Of a stretch of DNA of 64,000 nucleotides, positions 1 to 8,743 are shown piece after piece (the first letter of the stretch is position 1; each line of letters starts with the position of its first letter). The translations under genes were made by a program, and so were the position numbers. Under the pieces are notes generated by a model. It was not told the origin of the DNA. It saw nothing but the letters and a program-made list of their open reading frames with translations, and did no database searches. The stretch is from Pseudoclavibacter sp. AY1H1. GTDB lineage: Bacteria > Actinomycetota > Actinomycetes > Actinomycetales > Microbacteriaceae. Location: the NCBI RefSeq assembly GCF_002931055.1, contig NZ_PSXX01000006.1:124001-188000 (forward strand), read 5' to 3'.

Positions 1-503
1 ACGCGGCACTGTATTTCCGGCCTTCGACGCGGCGGCTGTTCGCGTTCTCGGCCGCGGTGCTGGAGCCCGCTGCCCGACTCGGCCTGCTGCGTGCGCAGCT
101 GCGGAGCCTCGTCGATGGCATGGACCCGATCGCGGCGGCGCAGGCGCTGGATGCGTCGACGAACCCGGGCGCTGCGCGGGCCGCCGCCGCGGAGCAGCGA
201 ATGGTGCGCAGCGAGCTCGCCGGGTTGCGTTCGCGTCCGCCGCGGCTTGGCGACCTCCCCATGCGGGTGATCTCTGGCATGAAGGAGACGCCGGCCGACC
301 GCACGCGCGCCCCGCTGATCGCGGCGCACCTCGAGACGGTCGCCGCGCATCCGGGGGCCGTGCACGTGCGGGCGGAGCAGTCGGGCCACGTGGTCACTGC
401 GTCCGAGCCTGAGCTGGTGGCGCAGCAGGTGCCCGAGTTGGCGCTGCACGCCGTCGATCGCGGGGTCGACTCGCGTGCATCCGGAGACGATTCATCGATC
501 TGA
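1..503 (+). CDS. alpha/beta hydrolase, 3' end only
   Basis: The gene enters from the left edge; its codons begin at position 3 and it stops at 503. The visible part (about 166 residues) ends in the usual final strand and helix of alpha/beta-fold hydrolases: a segment RTRAPLIAAHLETVAAHPGA followed by a QSGHVV motif, where the His fits the catalytic histidine. The nucleophile elbow would lie upstream of the window, so substrate cannot be inferred. It converges with the nitronate monooxygenase gene on the other strand. Confidence 0.6.
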   Translation, partial: AALYFRPSTRRLFAFSAAVLEPAARLGLLRAQLRSLVDGMDPIAAAQALDASTNPGAARAAAAEQRMVRSELAGLRSRPPRLGDLPMRVISGMKETPADRTRAPLIAAHLETVAAHPGAVHVRAEQSGHVVTASEPELVAQQVPELALHAVDRGVDSRASGDDSSI

Positions 504-561
504 GGGCCAAAGGGACGCGGTCGCCAACGCCCCCGAGCCCGCCAGGATCAGCGGCGCCGTC

Positions 562-1584
562 TCACGGTTCGAGAGCATCGAGGATCGTGGCGATAGGCCC
601 CTCTTTCGCCTCTCGCCAGCCCTGTCCTGCCCAGAGGTTGACGAGCGTGCTGTCGCCCGCGGCCGTGGCTTTCGCTCGCATGGTCCGGGTCAGGTGATGC
701 AGCGCTGGGTACCCGACCGGGGCATCCACGTGGCTCGCGACGAAGGCGTTGACGAGCGCACGTGCGGGGCGACCCGTGAAGGCCCGCGTGAAGGCCGTCT
801 CGGTGTATTGCTCATCTGCGAGCGCGGCCTTGTGCACTGCAGACGCTCCGCTCTCCTCTGACCGAAGCACCGCGGTGCCGACCGCGACCATGTCAGCGCC
901 TGCGCCGAGGAGCTCGAGCACCTGCTCGCGACGCGTGATCCCACCCGACGCGATCAGGGGCAGGTCCGTGACGGTCCGGACGCGCTCGATGAGCGTCGCG
1001 AGCGCGATGTTCTCAGGGAAGGTGTCCGGATTCCACACGCCGCTGTGTCCGCCGGCGTCGTGCCCCTGAACGGTGAGGGCGTCGGCGCCGGCTGCCGCGG
1101 CCTGTCGCGCCTCATCGACGGAGGTCACCGTCTGGATCGTGAGAACCCCTGCCGCCTGCAGCCTCCGAAACGTAACCGCCGAGGGCAGCCCGAACGTGAA
1201 GCTCACCACCGGCGTCCGGCTGAGGATGACCGCATCCAGCTTCTCCGACCATTCGTCGTCGTCTTCCAGTCTGGCGGCCATGGTCGCGGCATCATCGTGC
1301 GTCGACGCGTGCTCGCGGATGCTCTCCCAGTACGCGGCGTAACCCGCCTCGTCGATGGGGTGGGGGTTGGGGACGAACAGATTGACGCCGAACGCCGACA
1401 CCCCGGCCTCGGTCACCTCGGCGATCTGCGCGTTCAGCGCCGCCGCGGTTTTGTACCCGCCGGCGAGCTGCGCGAAGTGTCCTGCGCGGGCCGCGGCGAT
1501 GACGAGGCCAGGGCTGCTCGGGCCGCCGGCCATGGGTGCGACGGCAACGGACCTGAGCGTGTCCAGTGGGGAGGGGAGCGTCAT
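562..1584 (-). CDS. nitronate monooxygenase (2-nitropropane dioxygenase family)
   Basis: FMN-dependent TIM-barrel enzyme of about 340 residues that oxidises alkyl nitronates. Visible family marks are the N-terminal VAPMAGG strand, the QGHDAGGHSG stretch with the active-site His region, the phosphate-binding IASGGI turn and the GADMVAVGTAVLRSEES segment. GGAAAGG at 1592-1598 lies 7 nt before the ATG at 1584, so this start is preferred over the ATG at 1590. It lies 43 bp downstream of the GntR-type regulator on the same strand, so the two probably share the promoter and palindromic operator at 2282-2308. Function as nitronate detoxification is by family; the true substrate is not visible. Confidence 0.88.
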   Translation of the reverse strand: MTLPSPLDTLRSVAVAPMAGGPSSPGLVIAAARAGHFAQLAGGYKTAAALNAQIAEVTEAGVSAFGVNLFVPNPHPIDEAGYAAYWESIREHASTHDDAATMAARLEDDDEWSEKLDAVILSRTPVVSFTFGLPSAVTFRRLQAAGVLTIQTVTSVDEARQAAAAGADALTVQGHDAGGHSGVWNPDTFPENIALATLIERVRTVTDLPLIASGGITRREQVLELLGAGADMVAVGTAVLRSEESGASAVHKAALADEQYTETAFTRAFTGRPARALVNAFVASHVDAPVGYPALHHLTRTMRAKATAAGDSTLVNLWAGQGWREAKEGPIATILDALEP

Positions 1585-1627
1585 GGTCATGCCTTTCCGC
1601 GGGTGTGCATTGGTTCGGTGATGTGGG

Positions 1628-2275
1628 TCACAGTGGCCCCATGAGGGACCCGTGCGTGTGATGGATGTGCGCGCGGAGCTCGGCGAGGAACGCGCCTCGA
1701 TCCCCGGTGCGGACGTGCTCGACGAGGCGTCGGTGCTCCGCGATGAACTCCGACCACCGGCCAGCGACGTCGTCGTAGGTTCGGAGCGTCATCGCCGCCT
1801 GACGCTGTCGGAGCTTGTCGTAGAACTCCAACAGGATCGGGTTCCCTCCTGCTTCGACGAAGATGCGGTGGAAGTCGATCGTGAGCTGCACGACGCGTTC
1901 GTAGCTGCCCTGCTCGAGCTCGGTCAGCTGATCCTGGATGGACTTCTCGAGCCGGATGCACAACCGCTGCCGTGCCTCGACGGACAGGGAGTCCAGGGCG
2001 GCAGACTCGAGTACCTGCCTCGCGTCCGCGACGGCTCGCGCTTCCTCGGCCGTGAGGGTGCGGACCAGCGCCCCGCGCTGCGGGAAGATCGTCACCAGCC
2101 CATCTGCTTCCAGGCGACGGAGGGCGCCTCGCACCGGAGTCCGGCTGACCGCCAGGCGCTTCGACAGGTCGTTCTCGCTCAGCATGCTGCCTTGCGCGAA
2201 TGTGCCGTCGCGCAGCCACGCGAGCATCTGCTGGTAGGCCACCTCGGTCGCGGTGGGTGGCGGTGGCGTCCTCAT
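1628..2275 (-). CDS. GntR-family regulator, FadR/FCD type
   Basis: A 215-residue transcription factor with an N-terminal winged helix (AYQQMLAWLRDGTF, then SENDLSKRLAVSRTPVRGAL) and a C-terminal all-helical FCD ligand domain with the DFHRIF and HRRLVEH metal-site histidine regions. The ATG at 2275 sits 6 nt after a TACACT -10 box, so the message is probably leaderless. A perfect palindrome overlaps that -10 box, which argues for autorepression. The downstream gene is a nitronate monooxygenase, which is the likely co-regulated target. Confidence 0.88.
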   Translation of the reverse strand: MRTPPPPTATEVAYQQMLAWLRDGTFAQGSMLSENDLSKRLAVSRTPVRGALRRLEADGLVTIFPQRGALVRTLTAEEARAVADARQVLESAALDSLSVEARQRLCIRLEKSIQDQLTELEQGSYERVVQLTIDFHRIFVEAGGNPILLEFYDKLRQRQAAMTLRTYDDVAGRWSEFIAEHRRLVEHVRTGDRGAFLAELRAHIHHTHGSLMGPL

Positions 2276-2281
2276 GGGCCG

Positions 2282-2308
2282 AGTGTACAACTGGGATCCC
2301 AGTTGTAC
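2282..2308. promoter_or_regulatory. -10 box and perfect 24-bp palindromic operator of the GntR operon
   Basis: Positions 2285-2308 form a perfect palindrome with the arm GTACAACTGGGA and its exact complement, centred between 2296 and 2297. On the minus strand, TACACT at 2287-2282 is a -10 box 6 nt before the ATG at 2275, and it overlaps the palindrome edge. FadR-type GntR proteins bind short palindromes of this kind. The secreted-protein gene at 2469 runs divergently and may also feel the site. Confidence 0.75.
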
Positions 2309-2468
2309 GGGAAGTTCAGCTTGGATCAATACTCCGAGGCGGCCACCCGGGTCAAGCCGTCACCGGTTTTCGGCGGTCGTTCACGCCCCGCAGGTAGTCT
2401 GCTTAGAGCGGTTGGGCCTCCTTGTGTGTCGCCGACCTTTCCGCGGTTCCCCCATTCGAAGGATGTTC

Positions 2469-3257
2469 ATGAGTTCCCAGCCCTCCCCAGGACCGAGTCG
2501 TCGGGCCGTCGTCACCACCGCCGCCTGGGCGTTGCCGACCGTCAGTGCCGCGCTCGCCGCGCCCCTCGCGGTCGCCTCGACCGCGCCGGCTCCAGAACCC
2601 CTGACGCTGGGTCCTGATGGGGCGGTCGTCTCCGACGGTGAATCCACGGTCTCGCTGCGCGGGTTCGCGGCCACGACCGAGGCGGGGACCCGTCCGCAGA
2701 CCGTGCAGCTCGCATACTCTTCGCCGATCACGGGCCCATCGAGCGCCGCCGTCGATTCCGAGACGGGCGAGTTCGAAGTCACGGTCAACGTGAGCGGCTT
2801 CTATGCGGGGGCGAGCTCGGGCCAGGAGTTCACGGGCACCGTCTCGGCCTCGATCACTGACGGCGCGTCGGTATCGGTGACGGTGGACGTCGTCGCCCCG
2901 CGCACCGCGCCCGGAGAGACGACCGGCACCATCAACTTCTCCCCCAACCAGTACCGGGGCAGCGAGGTCGACGGGGTCACGATCTTCCCGACGCTCACCG
3001 GCGTCGTCACCGTCAATCGCGGTGCGCTCCCGGCCGAGGTCATCCTCAGCTTCTCCGACGTCAGCGAAGGGCGCGTGGATCTGCGCCGCGACGCCGGGCT
3101 GATCGTGCCGATCAACCCGACCACGGGCGCGTTCAGCGTAGACGGCGTGTACAACGCCATCACCGGCGGAGAGAACCCGTTCGGCTTCATCTACGCGGGC
3201 GTCAACAACGCCGCGAACGTCACCTACGGCCTCGCGGTGGCGGAGCTCGACGGGTAG
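2469..3257 (+). CDS. secreted protein of unknown function with twin-arginine-type signal
   Basis: A 262-residue protein. The N-terminus (SRRAVVTTAAWALP, then an Ala-rich hydrophobic run ending near ALAAPLAVAS) looks like a Tat-style export signal common in Microbacteriaceae. The mature part is Ser/Thr/Gly/Val-rich with predicted beta strands and no Cys, no lipobox, and no C-terminal anchor. I recognise no catalytic motif. GAAGGA at 2458-2463 is correctly spaced for the ATG at 2469; the in-frame ATG at 2463 overlaps it and is less likely. A strong hairpin follows the stop. Confidence 0.7.
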   Translation: MSSQPSPGPSRRAVVTTAAWALPTVSAALAAPLAVASTAPAPEPLTLGPDGAVVSDGESTVSLRGFAATTEAGTRPQTVQLAYSSPITGPSSAAVDSETGEFEVTVNVSGFYAGASSGQEFTGTVSASITDGASVSVTVDVVAPRTAPGETTGTINFSPNQYRGSEVDGVTIFPTLTGVVTVNRGALPAEVILSFSDVSEGRVDLRRDAGLIVPINPTTGAFSVDGVYNAITGGENPFGFIYAGVNNAANVTYGLAVAELDG

Positions 3258-3284
3258 TCGATCACCCAACTCCACGCGCACTGA

Positions 3285-3318
3285 ACTCAGCCCCTGACTG
3301 CCAAGTCGGGGGCTGAGT
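3285..3318 (+). terminator. hairpin terminator after the secreted-protein gene
   Basis: A 14-bp stem (ACTCAGCCCCTGAC at 3285-3298 against 3305-3318, one G-U pair) with the loop TGCCAA. There is no T run. It lies between convergent genes and can serve both. Confidence 0.65.
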
Positions 3319-3403
3319 CGTATGCCGTGGGCACGCCAGGCGGGGCTCAGCTCGACTCATCGGGAGCCAGTAGGAGAGGGGGTATCCGCGTGCCCGAGGC
3401 TAT

Positions 3404-3835
3404 TCAGGCCAGGCGCGACGGTGCGCTTCCGAGGAGCTCGGTGATTCGCGCGAGGTCGGACTCGCCGATGTTGGCGAGAGGTGAGCTGGTCGAGGCGAGC
3501 TCGACGATCGCGTCGCGAGCTGCACGGCCCTCGGGGGTGAGCTCGATGACGCGCTGTCGGAGGTCGGTCGGGGACGGTTTTCGAGTGACGAGCCCCTTGG
3601 CCTCGAGCTGGTGGCACATGAAGGTCACGTTCTGCGGGGTGCAGTGCGTCCGTTCGGCGGCCGTGCGCATCGACGGTGCGGGCCCGTCGGGGTCGATCAC
3701 CCAGAGCAGGTGAGCGGTGACTGCGGTGAGTCCGAACTCTGCAAGTGCCGGCTCGAGCGCATCGTTCGTGCGCGCGACGACGTCGTACGCGGCGAAGAGG
3801 GCCTCCGACAGCTTCTGTGCGCGTTCGTCTCCCAT
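3404..3835 (-). CDS. MarR-family transcriptional regulator
   Basis: A 143-residue winged-helix regulator. The recognition region reads TAAERTHCTPQNVTFMCHQLEA, followed by the wing segment GLVTRKPSPTDLRQRVIELT, then a C-terminal dimerisation helix. A Cys in the recognition helix (HCTPQ) could be redox active, but that is a guess. TAGGGT at 3847-3842 lies 6 nt before the ATG, so translation is probably leaderless. It is divergent from the SDR gene at 3988, the likely target, with repeated candidate operators between them. Confidence 0.9.
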   Translation of the reverse strand: MGDERAQKLSEALFAAYDVVARTNDALEPALAEFGLTAVTAHLLWVIDPDGPAPSMRTAAERTHCTPQNVTFMCHQLEAKGLVTRKPSPTDLRQRVIELTPEGRAARDAIVELASTSSPLANIGESDLARITELLGSAPSRLA

Positions 3836-3841
3836 GCGCTC

Positions 3842-3899
3842 ACCCTAGCACTTGCTACAAGACTTGAAGCTTCTGCTACAGTCACTTCAGAACTTGAAG
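3842..3899. promoter_or_regulatory. divergent promoter with repeated MarR-box candidates
   Basis: ACTTGAAG occurs at 3862-3869 and 3892-3899, exactly 30 bp (about three helical turns) apart. The second is part of the inverted repeat CTTCA-GAACT-TGAAG (3885-3899) and the first runs into the palindrome GAAGCTTC. The marR -10 (TAGGGT, 3847-3842) and a possible SDR -10 (TACAGT, 3877-3882) flank or lie between the copies. Confidence 0.55.
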
Positions 3900-3987
3900 G
3901 AAGTGGGCGGTTGATGTGCAACTGCCGCTTGGCTTCCCCGCGAACGCAACAGCCGCGCGCCCCGCGCCTGAACGGAAAGTCTGATCA

Positions 3988-4899
3988 ATGGACACGCCAC
4001 GACTCGATGGACGGTCGATCATCGTCACTGGCGCAACCAGCGGCATCGGCTTCTTCGTCGCGGAAGGGCTCGCTCGCCTCGGTGCGCAGATCACCGTGGC
4101 AGCCCGCTCCGCGGAGAAAGCGCAGAGCGCCATCGCACTCCTCCCGGAACCCGGCCGCCACCGCCACCTCGAACTCGACCTCGCGGACCTCGAATCCGTT
4201 CGCGCAGCCGGGTCGCGCATCGGCGCCGGTCCGCCGGTTCACGGTCTCGTGATGAACGCCGGCGTCATCGCCGCTCACCCCACCTACAGCGAAGGTCCGT
4301 TCGGGGTCGAGTCCACGGTCGGAGTCAACGTCCTCGCGCACCTCGAGTTCCTGAGGTTGAGCTTCCCCGCGCTCGCGCACGCGCCTGAGGCGCGGGTGAT
4401 CAGCACAGGCAGTTTCCTCACGAAGAAGATTCCGTTCGATGCAGACGGCTGGCTCGCTCCCTCCGCGTATCGTCCTCGCGCCGCTTACGCGATGTCGAAG
4501 CATGCCGCGGAGATCGTCGGATTCGAGCTCGACCGACGTCTCGTCGCGAGTGGTTCTCGCGTGAGATCGGTCGTCAGCCACCCCGGTTCCGCGATCGACG
4601 CGTTGACGCCGGACCGGCCCCCACTGCAGCAGCGCTCCGCGCTCGTCCGCACCCTCGCGACAGCCGTCGCTCCTGTGTTCTCGAGAGTGGTGCAGGGCAA
4701 GGATGCGGCTGCGCAGCCGGCGATCGCCGCGATGACGACACCCATGCTCCCAGCCGCCGCCTACTTCGGCCCCCGGACGGGAGCCACCGGTGCGCCGATC
4801 CTCACGACCCCGGTGCCGACAAGCCTCAACCCCGAACTCGGTCGAAGCGTCTGGCAGCAGGTCGAAGAGCGTCTCGGAGCTCCGATCATTCCTGAGTGA
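3988..4899 (+). CDS. short-chain dehydrogenase/reductase
   Basis: A 303-residue SDR with the nucleotide-binding motif VTGATSGIG near residue 13, the NAG motif (VMNAGVI), a serine in RVISTGSF and the catalytic YAMSK. The length and the C-terminal extension resemble the WW-domain-oxidoreductase or retinol-dehydrogenase-like branch rather than fatty acid FabG. The substrate cannot be told from sequence. It is divergent from the MarR regulator, which probably controls it; redox or xenobiotic detoxification would fit but is inference. Confidence 0.87.
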   Translation: MDTPRLDGRSIIVTGATSGIGFFVAEGLARLGAQITVAARSAEKAQSAIALLPEPGRHRHLELDLADLESVRAAGSRIGAGPPVHGLVMNAGVIAAHPTYSEGPFGVESTVGVNVLAHLEFLRLSFPALAHAPEARVISTGSFLTKKIPFDADGWLAPSAYRPRAAYAMSKHAAEIVGFELDRRLVASGSRVRSVVSHPGSAIDALTPDRPPLQQRSALVRTLATAVAPVFSRVVQGKDAAAQPAIAAMTTPMLPAAAYFGPRTGATGAPILTTPVPTSLNPELGRSVWQQVEERLGAPIIPE

Positions 4900-5015
4900 T
4901 GAGCGCGCGTGCTCCCTGTTGCTGTCAGTGGTCGCCGGGCGGCTCGAGCGCATCGTCGCGTTCTGTTCGACCTCCACGCTCTTCCTCGGCACGCCCGGCG
5001 CACGCCCGAGCGCGC

Positions 5016-5032
5016 AGGTAAGGCTATCCTTA
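5016..5032. promoter_or_regulatory. DtxR/IdeR-type iron box
   Basis: AGGTAAGGCTATCCTTA matches the DtxR consensus AGGTTAGGCTAACCTAA at 14 of 17 positions and keeps its dyad symmetry. It lies about 40 bp before the start of the iron-type binding lipoprotein gene, as expected for repression by an iron-loaded DtxR/IdeR protein. Confidence 0.8.
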
Positions 5033-5073
5033 GCGAGCCAGTCGGCAGACTCGACTCGATCCAGGGAGCCCAT

Positions 5074-6117
5074 GTGCGTCAGCGCGCCACCTTCAGCCTC
5101 GTTCTCACCACCGCAGTCGTCCTCGGGCTCTCCGGATGCGGAGCGTCGGAGGCGGTCGAATCCAACTCGGCTGCGAGCGCGGGGGACGGGGCGACGCAGT
5201 ACCCGCTGACACTCGACAACTGCGGAACGCAGGTGACGATCGACGCGGCCCCGGAGAGGGTCGTCTCGCTCGACCAGAACTCGACGGAGATCCTCCTGTC
5301 GCTCGGGCTCCAGGACCGCATGGTCGGCACGGCATCCTGGACCGACCCGGTCCTCGAATCGCTGGCCGACGCCAACGCCGCCGTCCCGAGGTTGGCCGAC
5401 AACGCCCCCACCTACGAGGTTGTTCTCGGCGCGGACCCCGACTTCGTGACCGCCTCCTTCGGCCGGCACTTCGCTGAAGGCGGGGTCACCTCGCGCGAAC
5501 GATTCGCTGAGACTGGCGTCAACAGCTACCTCTCGCCGACGGACTGCGACAACGGGACCAGCATCAACGGCGGAGGGACGCGGACGACACCGCTCGAGGT
5601 CGATGCGCTGTACGCGGAGATCACGGAGCTCGGTGAGGTCTTCGACGTCGCAGATCGCGCGGCCGAGCTCGTGAGCGATCTGCAGACGCGCGCGGCAGCG
5701 GCGACCGAGGGCGTCGACTTCGACGGCGCGAGCGCTGCGTACTGGTTCGCCGACACCAAGACGCCCTACGTCGCGGGTGGCCTGGGTTCTGCCGCCATGC
5801 TCGGATCATCCACGGGACTCACGAATGTCTTCGCGGACCTCGACGACGACTGGCCCGCGACGACGTGGGAGGACATCGTCGATCGGAACCCGCAGGTGCT
5901 CATCCTGGGCGACCTGCAGCGAGACCGATTCCCTGGCGACCGTCTGGACGAGAAGGTCGCGTTCCTGGAATCCGACCCGCTGACCAAGACGATGGACGCC
6001 GTGCAGAACAAGCGCTACATCGACTTGCACGGGGCGGAGCTCAACCCCTCCATACGCTTCGTGGATGGCCTCGAGAAGATCAAGGCGTGGTGGGACGAGC
6101 ACGGGGAGGAACTCTGA
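5074..6117 (+). CDS. iron-siderophore-type ABC transporter substrate-binding lipoprotein
   Basis: A 347-residue class III (FecB/FhuD/BtuF-type) binding protein. The signal ends in a lipobox LGLSGC with Cys22 as the lipidation site. PERVVSLDQNSTEILLSLG is the typical first strand of the family and DRNPQVLILG is typical of the second lobe. AGGGAG at 5063-5068 is 5 nt before the GTG at 5074; longer in-frame starts upstream would bury the signal peptide. It heads a three-gene importer operon and lies behind an iron box, so ferric siderophore or haem-type cargo is likely; cobalamin is the main alternative. Confidence 0.9.
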   Translation: MRQRATFSLVLTTAVVLGLSGCGASEAVESNSAASAGDGATQYPLTLDNCGTQVTIDAAPERVVSLDQNSTEILLSLGLQDRMVGTASWTDPVLESLADANAAVPRLADNAPTYEVVLGADPDFVTASFGRHFAEGGVTSRERFAETGVNSYLSPTDCDNGTSINGGGTRTTPLEVDALYAEITELGEVFDVADRAAELVSDLQTRAAAATEGVDFDGASAAYWFADTKTPYVAGGLGSAAMLGSSTGLTNVFADLDDDWPATTWEDIVDRNPQVLILGDLQRDRFPGDRLDEKVAFLESDPLTKTMDAVQNKRYIDLHGAELNPSIRFVDGLEKIKAWWDEHGEEL

Positions 6118-6149
6118 CCTCCGCCACGGGCCAGCGTTCCGTCGAACGC

Positions 6150-7199
6150 GTGAGCACCGAATCTTCGCGCGCGCCCCGGCCGCGACGCGTGCTGATCGCG
6201 TGCGCCCTGGTGCTTGCCGGTCTGCTTCTGCTCGTCGCCTCGGTCGGGACTGCGATCACGCTCGGACCGGCGGATATCCTGCCCGTCAACGTCCGTGACA
6301 TCGTCACGAACCACCTCGGCCTGACTGACATCCCGGTGAAGGTGTCGAAGGACGCGATCGTCTGGGAGGAGCGGCTTCCTCGCGCCTTCGTGGCCGCCGC
6401 GTGCGGAATCGGCCTCGGGCTCTGCGGCGTGGTCATGCAGTCGCTCCTGCGCAATCCGCTCGCCGACCCCTTCATTCTCGGCATCTCATCCGGCGCATCG
6501 ACGGGTGCCGTCGCAATCGGTGTCCTCGGGCTCGGTGGCGCCGCGATCGGGCTCTCCGGTGGCGCGTTCATCGGCGCACTCGTCGCGTTCGGGCTCGTCC
6601 TCCTGCTCTCTCAGCTCTCCGGCGGCGGGACCGACCGAGTTGTCCTCGCGGGGGTCGCGAGCACGCAGCTGTTCTCCGCCTTGACGTCGCTGATCATCTT
6701 CGCCTTCGCGGATTCCGACGAGACGAGGGGCGTCATGTTCTGGATGCTGGGCTCCCTGGAAGGGGTGAGGTGGGATGACGTCGTGCTCTGCGTCGTCGTC
6801 GTGGGCGCCGGGACCGTGCTCTGCGCGAGGTACGCCCACGCCCTCGACGCCTTCGCGTTCGGGGCAGACGTCGCGGCGTCCCTCGGTATCCATGTCGCGC
6901 GTACTCGAGCCATCCTCCTCGTCGCGACCGCCCTGATCACCGCCACGCTGGTCAGCGTCGCGGGAGCCATCGGATTCGTCGGCCTCGTCCTGCCGCACGC
7001 CGCCCGGCTGCTCGTCGGCCCGCGACACTCGCGCCTCATCCCGGCGACCGCAGTCATCGGAGCGATCTTCATGGTCTGGGTCGACGCCGGATCGCGAGTC
7101 GCGTTCTCGCCCACCCCGCTCCCCGTCGGTGTCGGCACGGCCCTCGTCGGGGTGCCCGTCTTCATCGCGCTCCTCGCCCGAAAGAGGAAGCGCACGTGA
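6150..7199 (+). CDS. FecCD-family ABC transporter permease
   Basis: About 349 residues with roughly ten membrane helices. Family marks include the [22 protein letters not shown] segment (split here by its first helix), [17 protein letters not shown] and the [15 protein letters not shown] loop that contacts the ATPase. I used the GTG at 6150 because codons upstream in this frame overlap the previous gene and lack a usual start. Its stop overlaps the start of the ATPase by 4 bp, showing translational coupling. Confidence 0.9.
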   Translation: MSTESSRAPRPRRVLIACALVLAGLLLLVASVGTAITLGPADILPVNVRDIVTNHLGLTDIPVKVSKDAIVWEERLPRAFVAAACGIGLGLCGVVMQSLLRNPLADPFILGISSGASTGAVAIGVLGLGGAAIGLSGGAFIGALVAFGLVLLLSQLSGGGTDRVVLAGVASTQLFSALTSLIIFAFADSDETRGVMFWMLGSLEGVRWDDVVLCVVVVGAGTVLCARYAHALDAFAFGADVAASLGIHVARTRAILLVATALITATLVSVAGAIGFVGLVLPHAARLLVGPRHSRLIPATAVIGAIFMVWVDAGSRVAFSPTPLPVGVGTALVGVPVFIALLARKRKRT

Positions 7200-7963
7200 C
7201 GATCAACGCGGAGGGCGTCTCGTGGAGTCGAGGCGGAGCGCTCGTTGTGGACGGCGTCAGCCTGCACCCCCAGCCGGGCCAGACCGTCGGACTGCTCGGA
7301 CCGAACGGGTCCGGCAAATCGTCGTTGCTCCGAGTGCTGCACGGGTTCGTGAAACCGAGCGCTGGCCTCGTGACCCTCGACGGCGTCGACATCAGCACCG
7401 TCGGGCGTCGTCACATCGCCCGGTCCGTCGCGTCGGTGACCCAGCATGCGGACACCGACGTGGACATCACCGTGCGCGACATCGCGCGCCTCGGACGGAT
7501 CCCGCACCGCTCAGGACTCGGAGGAGACACCGCCGCCGACGATCGCGCGGTCGACCGCGCCCTCGACCACGTCGGTCTGCTCGAGCAGGCCAACCGCTTC
7601 TGGCACACCCTCTCGGGCGGCGAGCGCCAGCGCGCCCAGATCGCGCGTGCCCTCGCCCAGGAGCCCCACGAACTGCTCCTCGACGAGCCGACCAACCACC
7701 TCGACATCCGACACCAGCTGGAGCTGCTGGAGCTCATACGCGCACTGCCGGTCACGACCATCATCGCCATCCACGACCTCAACCTCGCGGCCATGTACTG
7801 CGACGTCCTGGTCGTGCTCCGGGATGGAGCCGTGGTCGCCGCAGGCACGCCCACCGAGGTGCTCACTCCTGAGCTCATCGAAGACGTCTACGGCGTGACC
7901 GCCGAAGTCTCCGTCGACGCCCGCCGGCAGACCCCCGTCGTCACCTTCACGAGACCGGGCTGA
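7196..7963 (+). CDS. ABC transporter ATP-binding protein, FecE type
   Basis: A 255-residue ATPase with Walker [10 protein letters not shown], signature LSGGERQR, Walker [13 protein letters not shown] and the switch His in IAIHDLN. It starts with GTG inside the stop codon region of the permease (4-bp overlap). It energises the preceding iron-chelate importer and ends at a hairpin shared with the convergent response regulator gene. Confidence 0.93.
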   Translation: MTINAEGVSWSRGGALVVDGVSLHPQPGQTVGLLGPNGSGKSSLLRVLHGFVKPSAGLVTLDGVDISTVGRRHIARSVASVTQHADTDVDITVRDIARLGRIPHRSGLGGDTAADDRAVDRALDHVGLLEQANRFWHTLSGGERQRAQIARALAQEPHELLLDEPTNHLDIRHQLELLELIRALPVTTIIAIHDLNLAAMYCDVLVVLRDGAVVAAGTPTEVLTPELIEDVYGVTAEVSVDARRQTPVVTFTRPG

Positions 7964-7967
7964 GCGG

Positions 7968-7997
7968 GAGCGTTCGGCGGTGAGTCGCAGAACGCTC
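7968..7997. terminator. hairpin between convergent operons
   Basis: GAGCGTTC at 7968-7975 pairs with GAACGCTC at 7990-7997 over a 14-nt loop. It begins just after the ATPase stop and has no T run, so terminator function is likely but not certain. Confidence 0.45.
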
Positions 7998-8050
7998 GGC
8001 GCGTGAGGCGCCCGACAGCACTCCACCCCGGTACCGGACTGCCTCGATCG

Positions 8051-8743
8051 CTACCGCGCCCGCCACTGCCCTCGCAGCTCGTGCCCGAGGATCACCGCGT
8101 GGACCCTGTCGCGCAGGTGCAGCTTGGCGAAGATGCGGTTCACGTGGGTCTTCACCGTCGCGGGGGAGAGGTGGAGCGTCTCGCAGATCTCGCTGTTGGA
8201 GAGCCCGGCGACCATGCACCCGAACACCTCTCGCTCGCGCGGGCTGAGCTGGCTGAGCGGGTCGACGTTCTCGGCACTCCGAGAACGCGCATGCGGTGAA
8301 CCGCCGGAGGCGTAGTGATCGATCAGCTGTCTCGTGATTCTGGGCTCGACCACGGCCTCGCCCGAATGGACGGTCCTCACCGCCTCACGGAGCCGATCTG
8401 GCGGGGTGCTCTTGAGGAGGAAGGCGCTTGCCCCCGCGTCCAGGCCGCCGAAGGCATACTCGTCGACGTCGAATGTGGTGAGCACGAGCACCCTCGTGCT
8501 GGGGTGCACGGTCGTGATGATCCTGGTCGCCTCGATGCCCCCCATGCCGGGCATCCGCACATCCATCAACACGACGTCGGGCTTCAGTTCCCGCGTGCGG
8601 CGGATCGCCGACTCACCCGTGTCTGCCTCGCCGACGACCTCAATATCGTCGGCGGCGTCGAGGGTGAGAGCCGTACCCATCCGAACGAGCTCCTGGTCGT
8701 CGACCAGTAGGGCCCTGATCTTCGGCGAACTGGGGCCGGTCAT
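8051..8743 (-). CDS. NarL/LuxR-type response regulator
   Basis: A 230-residue regulator: an N-terminal receiver domain with acidic pocket LVDDQ, phospho-acceptor Asp61 in VLMDVRMPG and a conserved TTFD, then a C-terminal LuxR helix-turn-helix (LSPREREVFGCMVAGLSNSEI, TVKTHVNRIFAK read as two parts). It is the last gene of the ABC-exporter/kinase operon and its start overlaps the kinase stop by 4 bp. Confidence 0.94.
   Translation of the reverse strand: MTGPSSPKIRALLVDDQELVRMGTALTLDAADDIEVVGEADTGESAIRRTRELKPDVVLMDVRMPGMGGIEATRIITTVHPSTRVLVLTTFDVDEYAFGGLDAGASAFLLKSTPPDRLREAVRTVHSGEAVVEPRITRQLIDHYASGGSPHARSRSAENVDPLSQLSPREREVFGCMVAGLSNSEICETLHLSPATVKTHVNRIFAKLHLRDRVHAVILGHELRGQWRAR

Noticed and set aside
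4909-5073. N-terminal extension of the iron-binding lipoprotein
   Set aside because: It would put about 55 charged residues before the signal peptide and run through the iron box; GTG 5074 has a proper ribosome site.
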